A stretch of 64,000 nucleotides of DNA from Methylococcus capsulatus (GTDB taxonomy: Bacteria; Pseudomonadota; Gammaproteobacteria; Methylococcales; Methylococcaceae), in assembly GCF_036864975.1 (NCBI RefSeq), contig NZ_CP104311.1:2148001-2212000 (forward strand). Direction: 5' to 3'. Under the pieces are notes generated by a model. That model saw nothing but the letters and a program-made list of their open reading frames with translations. It did not search any database and was not told the DNA's origin. Shown in pieces: positions 42,236 through 50,966 of the stretch. The position numbers and the translations under genes were made by a program. The number at the start of each line of letters is the position of its first letter. Within the stretch, counting starts at the first letter, position 1.

Positions 42236-43144
42236 ATGAACTTGGCGCTGGTATTGGCTCTGGGGATCGGTCTCCTCCTGGGACTGCTGGGAGGCGGCGG
42301 ATCGGTGCTGATGGTGCCGATGCTGGTCTATGTCGCCGGCTTTGCTCCGAAACAGGCGATCACGACGTCGCTGGTCGTCGTCGGTGTCACCAGCCTGACG
42401 GCGTTGCTCGGCCACATCCGGGGCAGTCGGGTGTGTTGGAAGATGGGGGCGGTATTCGGCCTGGCGGGAATGGCAGGTGCCTACGGCGGCGGGCGTGCCG
42501 CGGCAGTGCTGCCGGGGGGCATCCTGCTGATCCTGTTCGGTCTGGTCATGCTGGCAACCTCGGTGGCGATGCTCCGAGGGCGCCGCGGCGGCGCCGACGT
42601 TCCTTCGGGCCGGGCACCGCTGTGCCCATTGAGGCTGCCGCTCTTTGCCGTCCTGTTCGATGGCGGAATGGTCGGCGCCTTGACTGGCCTGGTCGGTGCG
42701 GGTGGCGGCTTCATGATCGTGCCAGCGCTCAATTTGCTTGGCCGCTTGCCTATGCATGCGGCCGTGGCGACCTCGCTGCTGGTGGTCGCCATGAATTCGC
42801 TGGCGGCTTTGCTGGGCTATGCCGGTCACGTCCAAATCCGCTACGAACTCGTTGGGCCGATTGCGGGCGCGGCGGTAGCCGGGAGCCTGGTGGGCGGATG
42901 GCTGGCCGGGCACCTGGGCGGAACCGTCTTGCGTCGAACGTTCGGCGGATTCGTCGCAATGGTCGCGGTGTTCCTGCTGTATCGCGAGCTTACGCCGGAA
43001 AGGCTGGATGCGATCGGCGGGCTGGTGGCGGCGCACCCGGATTTTTTCCGCGGCGCTGCGGCTGTGCTGGCGGTGATGGTGCTGTCGCGGCTGCGCGGAT
43101 GGCTCCATGCGCGCTACTTCGGCGCCGACCGTGCTGCACTCTAG
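42236..43144 (+). CDS. TauE/SafE-family anion exporter, probable sulfite exporter
   Basis: Inner-membrane protein of 302 residues with about eight helices in two repeats. Each repeat has the family's glycine-rich start: GLLLGLLGGGGSVLMVPMLVY and GALTGLVGAGGGFMIVPALNLLG, followed by AVATSLLVVAMNSL-type segments. It lies 8 bases after the persulfide dioxygenase gene, so the two are co-transcribed from the sigma-54 promoter. Sulfite export is inferred from this pairing. The ATG at 42236 replaces a longer frame overlapping the upstream gene. Confidence 0.87.
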   Translation: MNLALVLALGIGLLLGLLGGGGSVLMVPMLVYVAGFAPKQAITTSLVVVGVTSLTALLGHIRGSRVCWKMGAVFGLAGMAGAYGGGRAAAVLPGGILLILFGLVMLATSVAMLRGRRGGADVPSGRAPLCPLRLPLFAVLFDGGMVGALTGLVGAGGGFMIVPALNLLGRLPMHAAVATSLLVVAMNSLAALLGYAGHVQIRYELVGPIAGAAVAGSLVGGWLAGHLGGTVLRRTFGGFVAMVAVFLLYRELTPERLDAIGGLVAAHPDFFRGAAAVLAVMVLSRLRGWLHARYFGADRAAL

Positions 43145-43276
43145 CTAATGGACCTGGCCGATGTCTAAATGGCATGCCGCCCGTGTGGTGAAAATCGCGA
43201 AAAGGTTTACGATTGGCGCATTCGCGCCTGCCGGTCGCGGTCAGCGGCCTGATTCCGGAGGAACGCGAGGGATCCC

Positions 43277-43543
43277 ATGAAGCCAAACGACGGCTTTCGC
43301 CCTGTCTCGGCAGCCGCCCAGCAAGCGGGCGCGACAGCGTTTCGGCGACTGGCGGCAGCGGGCCGGCGTTCTCCGCTGGCGCGGGAACTCACGCTGGCGT
43401 TGCTGTTCAAGATGATCGTGCTGTCGGGGCTGTGGGCGCTGTTCTTCCGTTCACATCCGGATGCTCGGGACCCTCCGCGTCCGGCGATTCTGCCCGGCTC
43501 CAGTCCCCTTTCCTCTGCCAACCAGGAGGCGCTCAAGCCATGA
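43277..43543 (+). CDS. cydP: Cytochrome bd oxidase-associated small subunit CydP
   Basis: An 88-residue protein with one membrane helix (ARELTLALLFKMIVLSGLWALFFRSHP), the signature of the CydP small subunit encoded before cydA in many proteobacteria. The N-terminal 35 residues are Ala/Arg-rich and the tail is Pro-rich. GAGGGA precedes the ATG. The stop overlaps the cydA start as ATGA, so translation is coupled. The window thus encodes two accessory subunits, CydP and CydX, for one oxidase. Confidence 0.8.
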   Translation: MKPNDGFRPVSAAAQQAGATAFRRLAAAGRRSPLARELTLALLFKMIVLSGLWALFFRSHPDARDPPRPAILPGSSPLSSANQEALKP

Positions 43544-45117
43544 TCGGTGAAGATATCGTCAACCTGTCCAGGCTGCAGTTCGGCCTGACCGCGCTCTACC
43601 ATTTTTTGTTCGTGCCGTTGACCTTGGGGCTGGCTTTCCTGCTGGCCATCATGGAATCGGTTTATGTGATGACCGGCAAGGAGGTGTACAAGGACATGAC
43701 CCGCTTCTGGGGGAAGCTGTTCGGCATCAACTTCGCCATGGGAGTGACGACCGGCATCACCCTGGAGTTCCAGTTCGGCACCAACTGGTCCTATTACTCG
43801 CACTACGTCGGTGATATCTTCGGCCCCATCCTGGCCAGCGAAGGCCTGGTGTCGTTCTTCCTCGAATCGACCTTTGTCGGTCTGTTTTTCTTCGGCTGGG
43901 ACCGCATGAGCCGGGTGCAGCATCTGGCGGTCACCTGGCTGCTGGCGCTGGGCACCAACACTTCGGCATTGTGGATTTTGATCGCCAATGCCTGGATGCA
44001 GCATCCGGTGGGCACGGAATTCAACTACGAAACTCTGCGCATGGAACTGACCAGTTTCGCCGAGGTGTTCTTCAATCCCGTGGCCCAGGTCAAGTTCGTG
44101 CATACGGTCGCGGCCGGCTATGTCACAGGGGCGATGTTCGTCCTCGGCATCTCCTCCTGGTATCTGCTGAACGGGAGGGACATAGGCTTCGCCCGCCGCT
44201 CGTTCTCGATCGCGGCAGCCTTCGGTCTGGCTTCGGTGCTCTCCGTCATCGTGCTGGGCGATGAGAGCGGCTACACCGATGGCGAAGTGCAGAAGGTGAA
44301 GCTGGCGGCGATCGAGGGGGCGTGGGAAACCGAGAAGCCGCCGGCGGCGTTCACGGTCGTTGGATTTCCCGACCAGGACAGGGAGGAAACCCGCTATGCG
44401 CTCAGGATACCGTACGTGCTTGGCCTCATCGCCACGCGCTCTATAGATGAAGAGGTCAAAGGGCTGAAGGAACTGCGGGAGGCCAGCATGGCTCACATCC
44501 GCAGCGGCCAGATCGCCTACGGGGCGCTGGAGCGGATGAGAGGGGGTGATACCAGCGCGGCGGTGAAGGCCGATTTCGAAGAGCACAAGGCGGACCTGGG
44601 ATTTGCCCTGTTGCTCGCGAAGTACACGGACCGTATCGCCGGGGCGGGCGAAGATCTGGTACAGAAGGCGGCCACCGATACCATTCCAAAGGTGGCGCCC
44701 TTGTTCTGGACTTTCCGCGTGATGGTCGCCTGTGGTTTCACCATGCTGTTCATCTTCGTGATGGCCTTCTATTACTGCGCGGTGCGGGTGGCCGACCGTA
44801 AGCGCTGGCTGCTGAAGTTGGCAGTCTGGTCCATTCCCTTGCCCTGGATCGCGGCGGAAACCGGGTGGTTCGTCGCCGAATATGGCCGCCAGCCCTGGAC
44901 CATTTCTGGCGTGCTTCCCACGCATCTGAGCACGTCCTCGCTCAGTACCGGGGAGCTGTGGTTCAGCATCGCGGGTTTCGCTTTCTTCTACACGACGCTC
45001 CTGGTGATCGAGCTTTACCTGATGGTCAAATACATCAAGCTCGGCCCCAGCAGTCTGCACACGGGGCGATATCATTTCGAGCGGCCGGCAGCGGCGCTCT
45101 CCAATTCAGCAGCTTGA
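43540..45117 (+). CDS. cydA: Cytochrome bd ubiquinol oxidase subunit I
   Basis: Haem-bearing subunit of the high-affinity quinol oxidase that reduces oxygen to water. It has 525 residues, with a long Q-loop as in E. coli (522). Early RLQFGLTALYHFLF contains the haem b595 ligand His (residue 21); ITLEFQFGTNWSYYSHYVGDIFGPILASEGL and TTLLVIELYLMVKYIKLGP are family segments; the GWFVAEYGRQPW stretch is near invariant. The start overlaps cydP; AGGAGG lies 10 bases upstream. The enzyme type resists sulfide and cyanide, which fits the neighbouring persulfide dioxygenase. Confidence 0.97.
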   Translation: MIGEDIVNLSRLQFGLTALYHFLFVPLTLGLAFLLAIMESVYVMTGKEVYKDMTRFWGKLFGINFAMGVTTGITLEFQFGTNWSYYSHYVGDIFGPILASEGLVSFFLESTFVGLFFFGWDRMSRVQHLAVTWLLALGTNTSALWILIANAWMQHPVGTEFNYETLRMELTSFAEVFFNPVAQVKFVHTVAAGYVTGAMFVLGISSWYLLNGRDIGFARRSFSIAAAFGLASVLSVIVLGDESGYTDGEVQKVKLAAIEGAWETEKPPAAFTVVGFPDQDREETRYALRIPYVLGLIATRSIDEEVKGLKELREASMAHIRSGQIAYGALERMRGGDTSAAVKADFEEHKADLGFALLLAKYTDRIAGAGEDLVQKAATDTIPKVAPLFWTFRVMVACGFTMLFIFVMAFYYCAVRVADRKRWLLKLAVWSIPLPWIAAETGWFVAEYGRQPWTISGVLPTHLSTSSLSTGELWFSIAGFAFFYTTLLVIELYLMVKYIKLGPSSLHTGRYHFERPAAALSNSAA

Positions 45118-45136
45118 CAAGCAGCGGGAGGTCCAC

Positions 45137-46273
45137 ATGTTCGACTATGAAACCATGCGGGTGATCTGGTGGGCGATCACGGGAGCGGTGGCGACGGGAT
45201 TCGTCCTCACCGTCGGATTCGACTTCGGCATCGGTGCCTTGCTGCCCTTCATCGGGCGCAACGACGTCGAGCGGCGGGTGGTGATCAACACCATCGGCCC
45301 GACCTGGGACGGCAACCAAGTCTGGCTGATCCTGCTTGGCGGCGCCATTTTCGCCGTATGGCCGGCGGTGTACGCGACGCTGTTCTCGGGGCTCTACATC
45401 GCGATGCTATTGGTACTGTACACCCTGTTTTTTCGGCCGGTTGGTTTCGATTACCGTAGTAAGCTGGAATCTCCTCAGTGGCGCAATGCTTGGGACTGGG
45501 GGTTGTTCATCGGCGGTGCGGTGCCACCGATCCTGATGGGCGTTCTGGTGGGCAACCTGCTGGTCGGCCTGCCCTTCCATCTCGACGGGAGTCTGCGCAC
45601 GTTTTATGACGGCAGCTTCTTCGGTCTGCTGATGCCATTCCCTCTGCTCTGCGGGGTGATCGGTCTGTTGGCCTGCGTGTTTCATGGCGCGGTCTATCTG
45701 AGCTGTCGGACCGAAGGGCCGATCGAGCAGCGCGCCCGGCGCGTCGCCGTGATCGGCGGTGTGATCCTGGTCGTGCTGATGGTGCTCGCCGCCGCCTGGG
45801 TTATCCTTGGCATTCCGCGTCCGGAAATCCTGACAATGGCCGGTCCCAATGCGCCGTCCAATCCGATGGCGAAAACGGTCGATTTTTCCGGAAGCTGGCT
45901 GGCGAATTTCCAGACGCATCCGCGCATGTTCGTCGCTCCGGCCCTGGCGGTGCTGGGGGTATCCGCAGCGGCGGCGCTCGCAGGCGGCGGCCGTTCCACC
46001 GCGGCTTTCGCCGCCAGCGCGGTGGGCATGGGGGGGCTGCTCTGGACGGTGGGCTTCGGCCTGTTCCCTTTCATGCTGATCTCGACCACCGATCCCCGCA
46101 GCAGCCTGACGATCTGGGACGCCAGCGCAAGTCATCTGAATCTGCAATGGTCGCTGGCCATCACGCTGGTGTTTCTGCCCATCGTATTGCTCTATACCCG
46201 ATGGGCCTATCGGGTGATCTGGGGAAAGGTCACGGCGGCGGACATCGCCAAGGGCGACCATACGCTTTATTGA
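45137..46273 (+). CDS. cydB: Cytochrome bd ubiquinol oxidase subunit II
   Basis: Second integral subunit, 378 residues (E. coli 379). Family features: the N-terminal MFDYETMRVIWWAITG, FDFGIGALLPFIG, GPTWDGNQVWLILLGGAIFAVWP and the late LFPFMLISTTDPRSSLTIWDAS. A GGGAGG ribosome site lies upstream, 19 bases after cydA. Part of cydP-cydA-cydB-cydX. Confidence 0.97.
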   Translation: MFDYETMRVIWWAITGAVATGFVLTVGFDFGIGALLPFIGRNDVERRVVINTIGPTWDGNQVWLILLGGAIFAVWPAVYATLFSGLYIAMLLVLYTLFFRPVGFDYRSKLESPQWRNAWDWGLFIGGAVPPILMGVLVGNLLVGLPFHLDGSLRTFYDGSFFGLLMPFPLLCGVIGLLACVFHGAVYLSCRTEGPIEQRARRVAVIGGVILVVLMVLAAAWVILGIPRPEILTMAGPNAPSNPMAKTVDFSGSWLANFQTHPRMFVAPALAVLGVSAAAALAGGGRSTAAFAASAVGMGGLLWTVGFGLFPFMLISTTDPRSSLTIWDASASHLNLQWSLAITLVFLPIVLLYTRWAYRVIWGKVTAADIAKGDHTLY

Positions 46274-46304
46274 CGGTCCGACACGATGATCGGGGAGGTG
46301 TGAG

Positions 46305-46427
46305 ATGTGGTATTTCGCATGGATACTCGGGGTGGGTTTCGCCTGTGCATTCGGCATCATCAATGCCATGTGGTTGGAATCGGTCTGTGACATCGACGAT
46401 CCGGAGGCGGGCGGTTCCAAAAATTGA
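46305..46427 (+). CDS. cydX: Cytochrome bd small subunit CydX
   Basis: A 40-residue protein beginning MWYFAWILGVGFACAFGIIN and ending after an acidic tail (CDIDDPEAGGSKN). It has the single helix plus MWLE segment that defines CydX/YbgT, needed for stability and activity of the oxidase. A strong GGGGAGG ribosome site precedes the ATG at 46305. It is 31 bases after cydB and easily missed because of its size. Confidence 0.93.
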   Translation: MWYFAWILGVGFACAFGIINAMWLESVCDIDDPEAGGSKN

Positions 46428-46513
46428 TGGACGCGGCCGCTTGGCCGGAACTCTGCAGGTGTCCGGCCGGTCGAACGGGTTCCTAACGAGAGGATTTTTC
46501 CGGGAGTCGCATC

Positions 46514-46789
46514 ATGAAGCTCAAGATTGCAAATGTCCTTGTCTTGGCCAGTGCGCTGGCACTGTCGGCCGGCGTCACGGCCGGTGAAAACCTGACCGAG
46601 GAGCAGGTGCCGAAAGCGGTGCTGAATGCCTTCAAAGCGGTTTATCCGGCTGCGACCGACATCGAGTACGAGAAGAAAGTGAAACATGGCCAGACCGTCT
46701 ACGAAATCGAATTCAAGGACCAAGGCGTGGAGCGCGAGATCGTGTACAGCGCAGACGGGAAGGTGTTGAAAGCCGAACTGGAGGATTAG
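46514..46789 (+). CDS. Secreted PepSY-like small protein
   Basis: Periplasmic protein of 91 residues with a signal peptide (MKLKIANVLVLASALALSAGVTAG). The mature part has one PepSY-like alpha-beta unit: VPKAVLNAFKAVYPAATDIEYEKKVKHG, then YEIEFKDQGVEREIVYSADGKVLKAE. Such proteins are thought to bind or inhibit partners in the envelope; no partner is apparent. GGAG-type bases precede the ATG. It is separated from cydX by 86 bases that hold an imperfect GC-rich hairpin. Confidence 0.78.
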   Translation: MKLKIANVLVLASALALSAGVTAGENLTEEQVPKAVLNAFKAVYPAATDIEYEKKVKHGQTVYEIEFKDQGVEREIVYSADGKVLKAELED

Positions 46790-46869
46790 GGACGACCGGC
46801 CTGAGGACGGCCCGGTCCATTCAGCGGTTCCTGTTCGAAGATGGTCGAGAGGGCACACTGTCCACCACC

Positions 46870-47451
46870 GTGCGGCTGATCGCCGAAGATGGCGAGCTCG
46901 ATCTGGCGGAGGGATTCCTCACGGCGGATGAGCGGGCGGTCCTCGGTGCCCGCCTGCTCGGCGAACTGGCTTGGCAGAGCGAGGAAATCGCACTGTTCGG
47001 ACGACAAGTGGCGGTGCCGCGCCTCGTGTGCTGGTACGGCGACCCCGGCGCGACCTATCGATATTCCGGGGTGTCGCACGAACCCTTGCCCTGGCACGAG
47101 GTGCTGGCCGATTTGCGGGCCCGCATCGAGGACTTCAGCGGCCATGTCTTCAACGCCGTCCTTTGCAATCGTTACCGCAACGGTCGGGATTCGATGGGCT
47201 GGCACGCCGACGACGAGGCCGAACTCGGCGAACGCCCATTCATCGCCTCCTTGAGTCTGGGAGCGGAACGCCTGTTCCGGATTCGCCATCGCGGTACTGG
47301 TCGGACCCTGGATGTGCCGTTGCGGGATGGCGACCTGCTCCTGATGGGTGGGGAACTGCAGTCCCATTGGAGGCATTGCGTACCCAGGACCGCCAGGCCT
47401 TGCGGCGAACGCATCAACCTCACGTTCCGCCGCATCGTGCGCTGGCCCTGA
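46870..47451 (+). CDS. alkB: AlkB-like 2-oxoglutarate/Fe(II) dioxygenase
   Basis: A 193-residue DNA/RNA demethylase-family protein that removes alkyl groups by oxidation. Visible are the substrate loop PRLVCWYGDPGATYRYSG, NAVLCNRYRNGRDSMGWHADDEAELGE (iron ligands His and Asp in HADD), SLSLGAERLFRIRHR, and the second His/Arg region SHWRHCVPRT then RINLTFRRI (2-oxoglutarate Arg). The first usable start is GTG at 46870. The frame stays open upstream (LFEDGREGTLSTT precedes it) without ATG, GTG or TTG, so the N-terminus may be slightly misplaced. Confidence 0.88.
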   Translation: MRLIAEDGELDLAEGFLTADERAVLGARLLGELAWQSEEIALFGRQVAVPRLVCWYGDPGATYRYSGVSHEPLPWHEVLADLRARIEDFSGHVFNAVLCNRYRNGRDSMGWHADDEAELGERPFIASLSLGAERLFRIRHRGTGRTLDVPLRDGDLLLMGGELQSHWRHCVPRTARPCGERINLTFRRIVRWP

Positions 47452-47462
47452 AGGGTACTGGC

Positions 47463-49043
47463 TCAGAACGGGTGGTACTGGTACAGCCAGGTTTCAGACA
47501 TCACCTCATCCTTGTGGCGCAGATAGCAGCGGATTTCGACCGGCTCCGGCCCTGTCACCGCCAAGTCGAAATGGGTGCGCCAATGGCCCGGAACGTCGTC
47601 CGGCACGGCTTCGATTTCGATTCGCGACAGCTCGCCGCGAGAGGCCGTGATGACGGGCTCCGGTTTCTCGCCGTAAGGAAGCTTCGCCAGCGGTTTGCCG
47701 AGGAACTCGACCATGAATTTGCGCACGCCCTTAGGGCGCGGTTTGCCGGGCTGACCGCCGTTGCCGAGCCGGGTCGCCACACAGCGCGCCAGGGGACTGG
47801 GAAAAGGCTCGTCCGCCAGCCAATGGATGCGGTAGCGCAGGTCGTAGGTTTTGCCCGCGGCGGCGGGCTCCTTCGGCACCCACATCGCCACGATGTTGTC
47901 GTGGATCTCATCGTCGGTGGGGATCTCGGTGAGCTGCACCGCGCCCTCGCCCCAGTCACCGAGCGGCTCCACCCAGGCCGAGGGGCGCAGGTGATAGCGC
48001 ACGCCGTCCTGGTAATGGTCGAGCACCCGGTCGCGCTGGCCGAGTCCGAAGCCTTTCGGTGACTTGTCGGCAAAGCTCGATACCATGACGCGGGGCGGGT
48101 TGTTGAGCGGCCGCCAGATGTGTTCACCGACGCCGGTCCACAGCGCCAGCCCGTCGGAATCGTGCACTTCCGGCCGCCAGTCCACCGCGGTGGGCTTGGC
48201 GGTTTCGGAGAACCAGTACATGGAGGTCAGGGGCGCGATCCCCAAACGCTCGATGTCCCTGCGCAGGAACAGCGCAGCTTCGATCTCCATGACCACCCCG
48301 CGGGTCCGTTTCAGTAAGAAGCGGTAGGCGCCGGTGAGGCTGGGGCCATCGAGCAGGGCGTAAACCGTCACGGGATCACCGGTCTTCGCAGCAGGTTCGA
48401 ACCAGAACGAAACGAAATCCGGAAATTCTTCCGGGTTGGAAGTGCCGGGATTGAGCGCGATGCCTCGCGCCGACAGGCCGACCTGGCCCAATTCGCCGAT
48501 GGCGCGAAAGTACGATGCCCCCAGGAAAGTGACCCAGGGTTCCCGTTTCTTCCAGTCGGAACCCTTGCGGCTCTCGTGTACCCAGAAGCCGGCGAAGGCC
48601 GAAGGGCTGGCCGGGAGATCCTTGGCCACGTGCTCCGGCCCCATGGTGAAGAGATGAGGATCGTAAAGAATTTCTCGCGCCATGCCTTTCTCGACGACGT
48701 TCATGATCACCGTCTTGGGGAAGAACATGCCCACGTGCTGGAAGGAGATCGGGTAGCTGCCGCCGCTTTCGGCCCAGAGTGCGGCTTCCTTGCGGTACTG
48801 CAGTTTGCCATGGGCATCGTAGTCGATCTGGCTGACGATCGCTGGATCAGGCTGGGGAGGCGGTGTGTATTCCCGGCTGGCCCGTTCGCGCGCCAGCGCC
48901 TTGAGCATCTCGAACGAGAACGGGGAGGGGGGGGCGAATTTCAGTCCGATTTCAGGTTCGGCATCAACCGTGCCGGCTCTGAACAGTGAAAGCGCATTTA
49001 CCGCGACGGCAAGTTGAAGGAAATGGCGGCGGCTCAGACTCAT
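47463..49043 (-). CDS. opgD: Periplasmic glucan biosynthesis protein, OpgD/OpgG family
   Basis: A 526-residue periplasmic protein acting on osmoregulated glucan backbones. The twin-arginine signal SRRHFLQLAVAVNALSLF indicates Tat export, which favours OpgD over OpgG. Family segments include PFSFEMLKALA, IDYDAHGKLQYR, HLFTMGPEHVAKDLP, TAVDWRPEVHDSDGLALWTG, and RDRVLDHYQDGVRYHLRPSAWVEPLGDWGEGAVQL. The glucosyltransferase partner opgH is not next to it. It converges with alkB, with 11 bases between the stops. Confidence 0.9.
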   Translation of the reverse strand: MSLSRRHFLQLAVAVNALSLFRAGTVDAEPEIGLKFAPPSPFSFEMLKALARERASREYTPPPQPDPAIVSQIDYDAHGKLQYRKEAALWAESGGSYPISFQHVGMFFPKTVIMNVVEKGMAREILYDPHLFTMGPEHVAKDLPASPSAFAGFWVHESRKGSDWKKREPWVTFLGASYFRAIGELGQVGLSARGIALNPGTSNPEEFPDFVSFWFEPAAKTGDPVTVYALLDGPSLTGAYRFLLKRTRGVVMEIEAALFLRRDIERLGIAPLTSMYWFSETAKPTAVDWRPEVHDSDGLALWTGVGEHIWRPLNNPPRVMVSSFADKSPKGFGLGQRDRVLDHYQDGVRYHLRPSAWVEPLGDWGEGAVQLTEIPTDDEIHDNIVAMWVPKEPAAAGKTYDLRYRIHWLADEPFPSPLARCVATRLGNGGQPGKPRPKGVRKFMVEFLGKPLAKLPYGEKPEPVITASRGELSRIEIEAVPDDVPGHWRTHFDLAVTGPEPVEIRCYLRHKDEVMSETWLYQYHPF

Positions 49044-49157
49044 GGGATCGAATCGTCCTGCAGGATCGTTGTTGAGGAAAGCGGCGAGGCATCAGGCCCT
49101 GCGCCGGGGCGGCGCATATTCTAAGGCCGCGCCGGTGGTACTCAAGGGGGGCGGGGC

Positions 49158-49940
49158 TCAGAGCACGAACTTGCAGCCGATCAGCAGGAGGAGCGAGGCA
49201 AGCGCGGGCCGCAGCAGCCATTCCGGGATCTTGGCGCTCAGCTGGCTACCCAGATAGATACCGGGGAGCGAGCCCAGCAGGAGGCTGCCAAGAAGGGTGA
49301 AATCCACGTTGCCCATGTGCAGGTGGCCCAGGCCCGCGACGGCGGTCAGCGGGATTGCGTGCGCCAGGTCGGTTCCCACGACCCGGACCGTCGCCATGCG
49401 CGGGTACAGGAACAGCAGTGCGACGGTGCCCAGAGCACCGGCGCCGACCGAGGATAGGGTGACCAGCACGCCCAGAATGAGGCCGACCAGCACCGTAAGT
49501 GCGCCTTGCCAGCGTCCGAAACGCTCCGTATGGGTCAGACGCTGAACCGCTGATTTTTGCGCCAACCGTTTGCGCAACAATAAAGACAAGCCGGTAAAGA
49601 TCAGGGCGATGCCGAGGGTAGTGGTGATGATCGCGGACACCGCCTCGTCTTTCTTGAACGCGGTTTCCAGCAGATAGACGACGACCAAGGCCGCAGGGAT
49701 GCTGCCCAGCGCCAGTTGCAACACGATTTTCCATTCGACCGACCGGTGGGAACGGTGATGAACGAGGACCCCGCCGCCTTTAGTGATCGCCGCAAACAAC
49801 AGATCCGTGCCCACGGCCGTCTTGGGAGCAAACCCGAACATGAACACCAGCAGCGGGGTCATCAGTGAGCCGCCGCCGACACCGGTCAAACCGACCAGAA
49901 ACCCCACCAGCAGTCCAGACATTGCGTATGCAGTAGTCAT
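49158..49940 (-). CDS. TauE/SafE-family membrane transporter with duplicated start region
   Basis: A 260-residue membrane protein with about eight helices. The first repeat shows GFLVGLTGVGGGSLMTPLLVFMFGFAPKTAVGTDLLFAAITK, the second GVLVTLSSVGAGALGTVALLFLYP and VGTDLAHAIPLTAVAG. It differs from the TauE/SafE protein at 42236. The ATG at 49938-49940 is the start of the intact copy. Directly upstream, a 119-bp tandem duplication repeats its leader, start and first codons; the upstream copy ends in TGA overlapping this ATG. Substrate unknown; sulfite or another sulfur oxyanion is possible given the neighbourhood. Confidence 0.85.
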   Translation of the reverse strand: MTTAYAMSGLLVGFLVGLTGVGGGSLMTPLLVFMFGFAPKTAVGTDLLFAAITKGGGVLVHHRSHRSVEWKIVLQLALGSIPAALVVVYLLETAFKKDEAVSAIITTTLGIALIFTGLSLLLRKRLAQKSAVQRLTHTERFGRWQGALTVLVGLILGVLVTLSSVGAGALGTVALLFLYPRMATVRVVGTDLAHAIPLTAVAGLGHLHMGNVDFTLLGSLLLGSLPGIYLGSQLSAKIPEWLLRPALASLLLLIGCKFVL

Positions 49941-50086
49941 AACCTTTCCCAGTAAAAGTCCTGCAGTAGCAGCGGGGTCATCAGTGAGCCGCCGCCGACA
50001 CCGGTCAAACCGACCAGAAACCCCACCAGCAGTCCAGACATTGCGTATGCAGTAGTCATAACCTTTCCCAGTAAAAGTCCTGCAGT
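49849..50086. repeat. 119-bp perfect tandem duplication
   Basis: Bases 49849-49967 are repeated exactly as 49968-50086. The unit covers the ribosome-binding region, start codon and about the first 30 codons of the minus-strand TauE/SafE gene. Identity looks complete, so the event is recent (or an assembly error). 119 is not a multiple of three, so the copies are in different frames. Confidence 0.93.
49937..50059 (-). CDS. 40-codon upstream frame created by the tandem duplication
   Basis: The outer copy of the duplicated start gives an open frame from ATG at 50057-50059. It encodes 29-30 residues identical to the transporter N-terminus (MTTAYAMSGLLVGF...), then shifts into about ten new residues (ending QDFYWERL). 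The stop TGA at 49937-49939 overlaps the transporter's ATG as ATGA, so it could be translated and coupled to the intact gene. It is probably an accidental leader rather than a functional protein. Confidence 0.5.
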   Translation of the reverse strand: MTTAYAMSGLLVGFLVGLTGVGGGSLMTPLLLQDFYWERL

Positions 50087-50285
50087 CTATAGGACGAGCC
50101 ATATATTGGGCAGGACTTTTTTGTTATACATTTATAAGTATATGGAATAAACCGGGCCAGGCATGTCAAGCAACACCTGGCGAGGGCACGGAGAGGGTTG
50201 GGTGATCGGTGGGAGAGGGCGCCAGGACTATCTTTTCAGTGGGTTTTCCTGGAAACTAACCGTCGTTAAACAAACACTTGGACAT

Positions 50286-50966
50286 ATGGATAAAGCAAAA
50301 AGCCCATCCGTACGGCTTCGGGTCGCCGGTATCACGCTGCTGGTGCTCGTGGGAGCGGTGCCTTTGCTTCTGGCGGCACCACTCGAAGTCTGGCTGGCCC
50401 ACCTCGGGGAAGCACGCGTCTGGTTTGATGGCATCGGACTCTTGGCGCCGTTGGTCTTCATCCTGGTTTCCGCGCTCCTGACGGCCATCGGTTTTCCCCG
50501 CCTGCTCTTCTGCGTTTTGGGGGGGCTGCTATTCGGTGTGGCCTGGGGATCGCTCTGGAGTGAGCTGGGTACCGTGCTCGGCGCGTATGGCACCTTCCTG
50601 TTCGCTCGCTGGTCGGCTCGTGAACTCGTGCTGCGGCGCTATCCCAAACTGCAAACCCTTGCTGCCCGGGTTCAGGGCCGGAAAGGCTGGTGGTCGGTCG
50701 TTCTGATCCGGCAAATTCCAGTCGCGGGGCTCTACAATGACATTCTGCTGGGCATCAGCGCGATCGGCCATCGCGATTTCTGGATAGGTACCGGCCTGGG
50801 TTTTCTTCCCCAGGGCATCGCGGCGACCCTGATAGGCGCCGGCATGGTGCAGACGGACTTCGTCAAGGTGGGCCAATATTTCGCCGCCGCGGCAACCGCT
50901 CTGCTCGTGTTGACGCTGGCCTGGAACCGCCTCCTCGCCCAGGCCGACAAGCAGCATGTCGCCTAA
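50286..50966 (+). CDS. VTT-domain (TVP38/TMEM64, DedA-related) membrane protein
   Basis: A 226-residue membrane protein. Family features: [46 protein letters not shown] (re-entrant helix region with the G-rich turn), [19 protein letters not shown] and the late helix [16 protein letters not shown]. DedA/VTT proteins work in lipid or small-molecule flipping; the exact role here is unknown. Start ATG at 50286; an in-frame ATG at 50163 would add 41 non-hydrophobic residues. Its stop overlaps the convergent hisC stop by 4 bases. Confidence 0.8.
   Translation: MDKAKSPSVRLRVAGITLLVLVGAVPLLLAAPLEVWLAHLGEARVWFDGIGLLAPLVFILVSALLTAIGFPRLLFCVLGGLLFGVAWGSLWSELGTVLGAYGTFLFARWSARELVLRRYPKLQTLAARVQGRKGWWSVVLIRQIPVAGLYNDILLGISAIGHRDFWIGTGLGFLPQGIAATLIGAGMVQTDFVKVGQYFAAAATALLVLTLAWNRLLAQADKQHVA

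Noticed and set aside
43207-45075. 622-codon open frame antisense to cydA
   Set aside because: Overlaps certain cydA, cydP coding sequence along its length; composition typical of a shadow frame.
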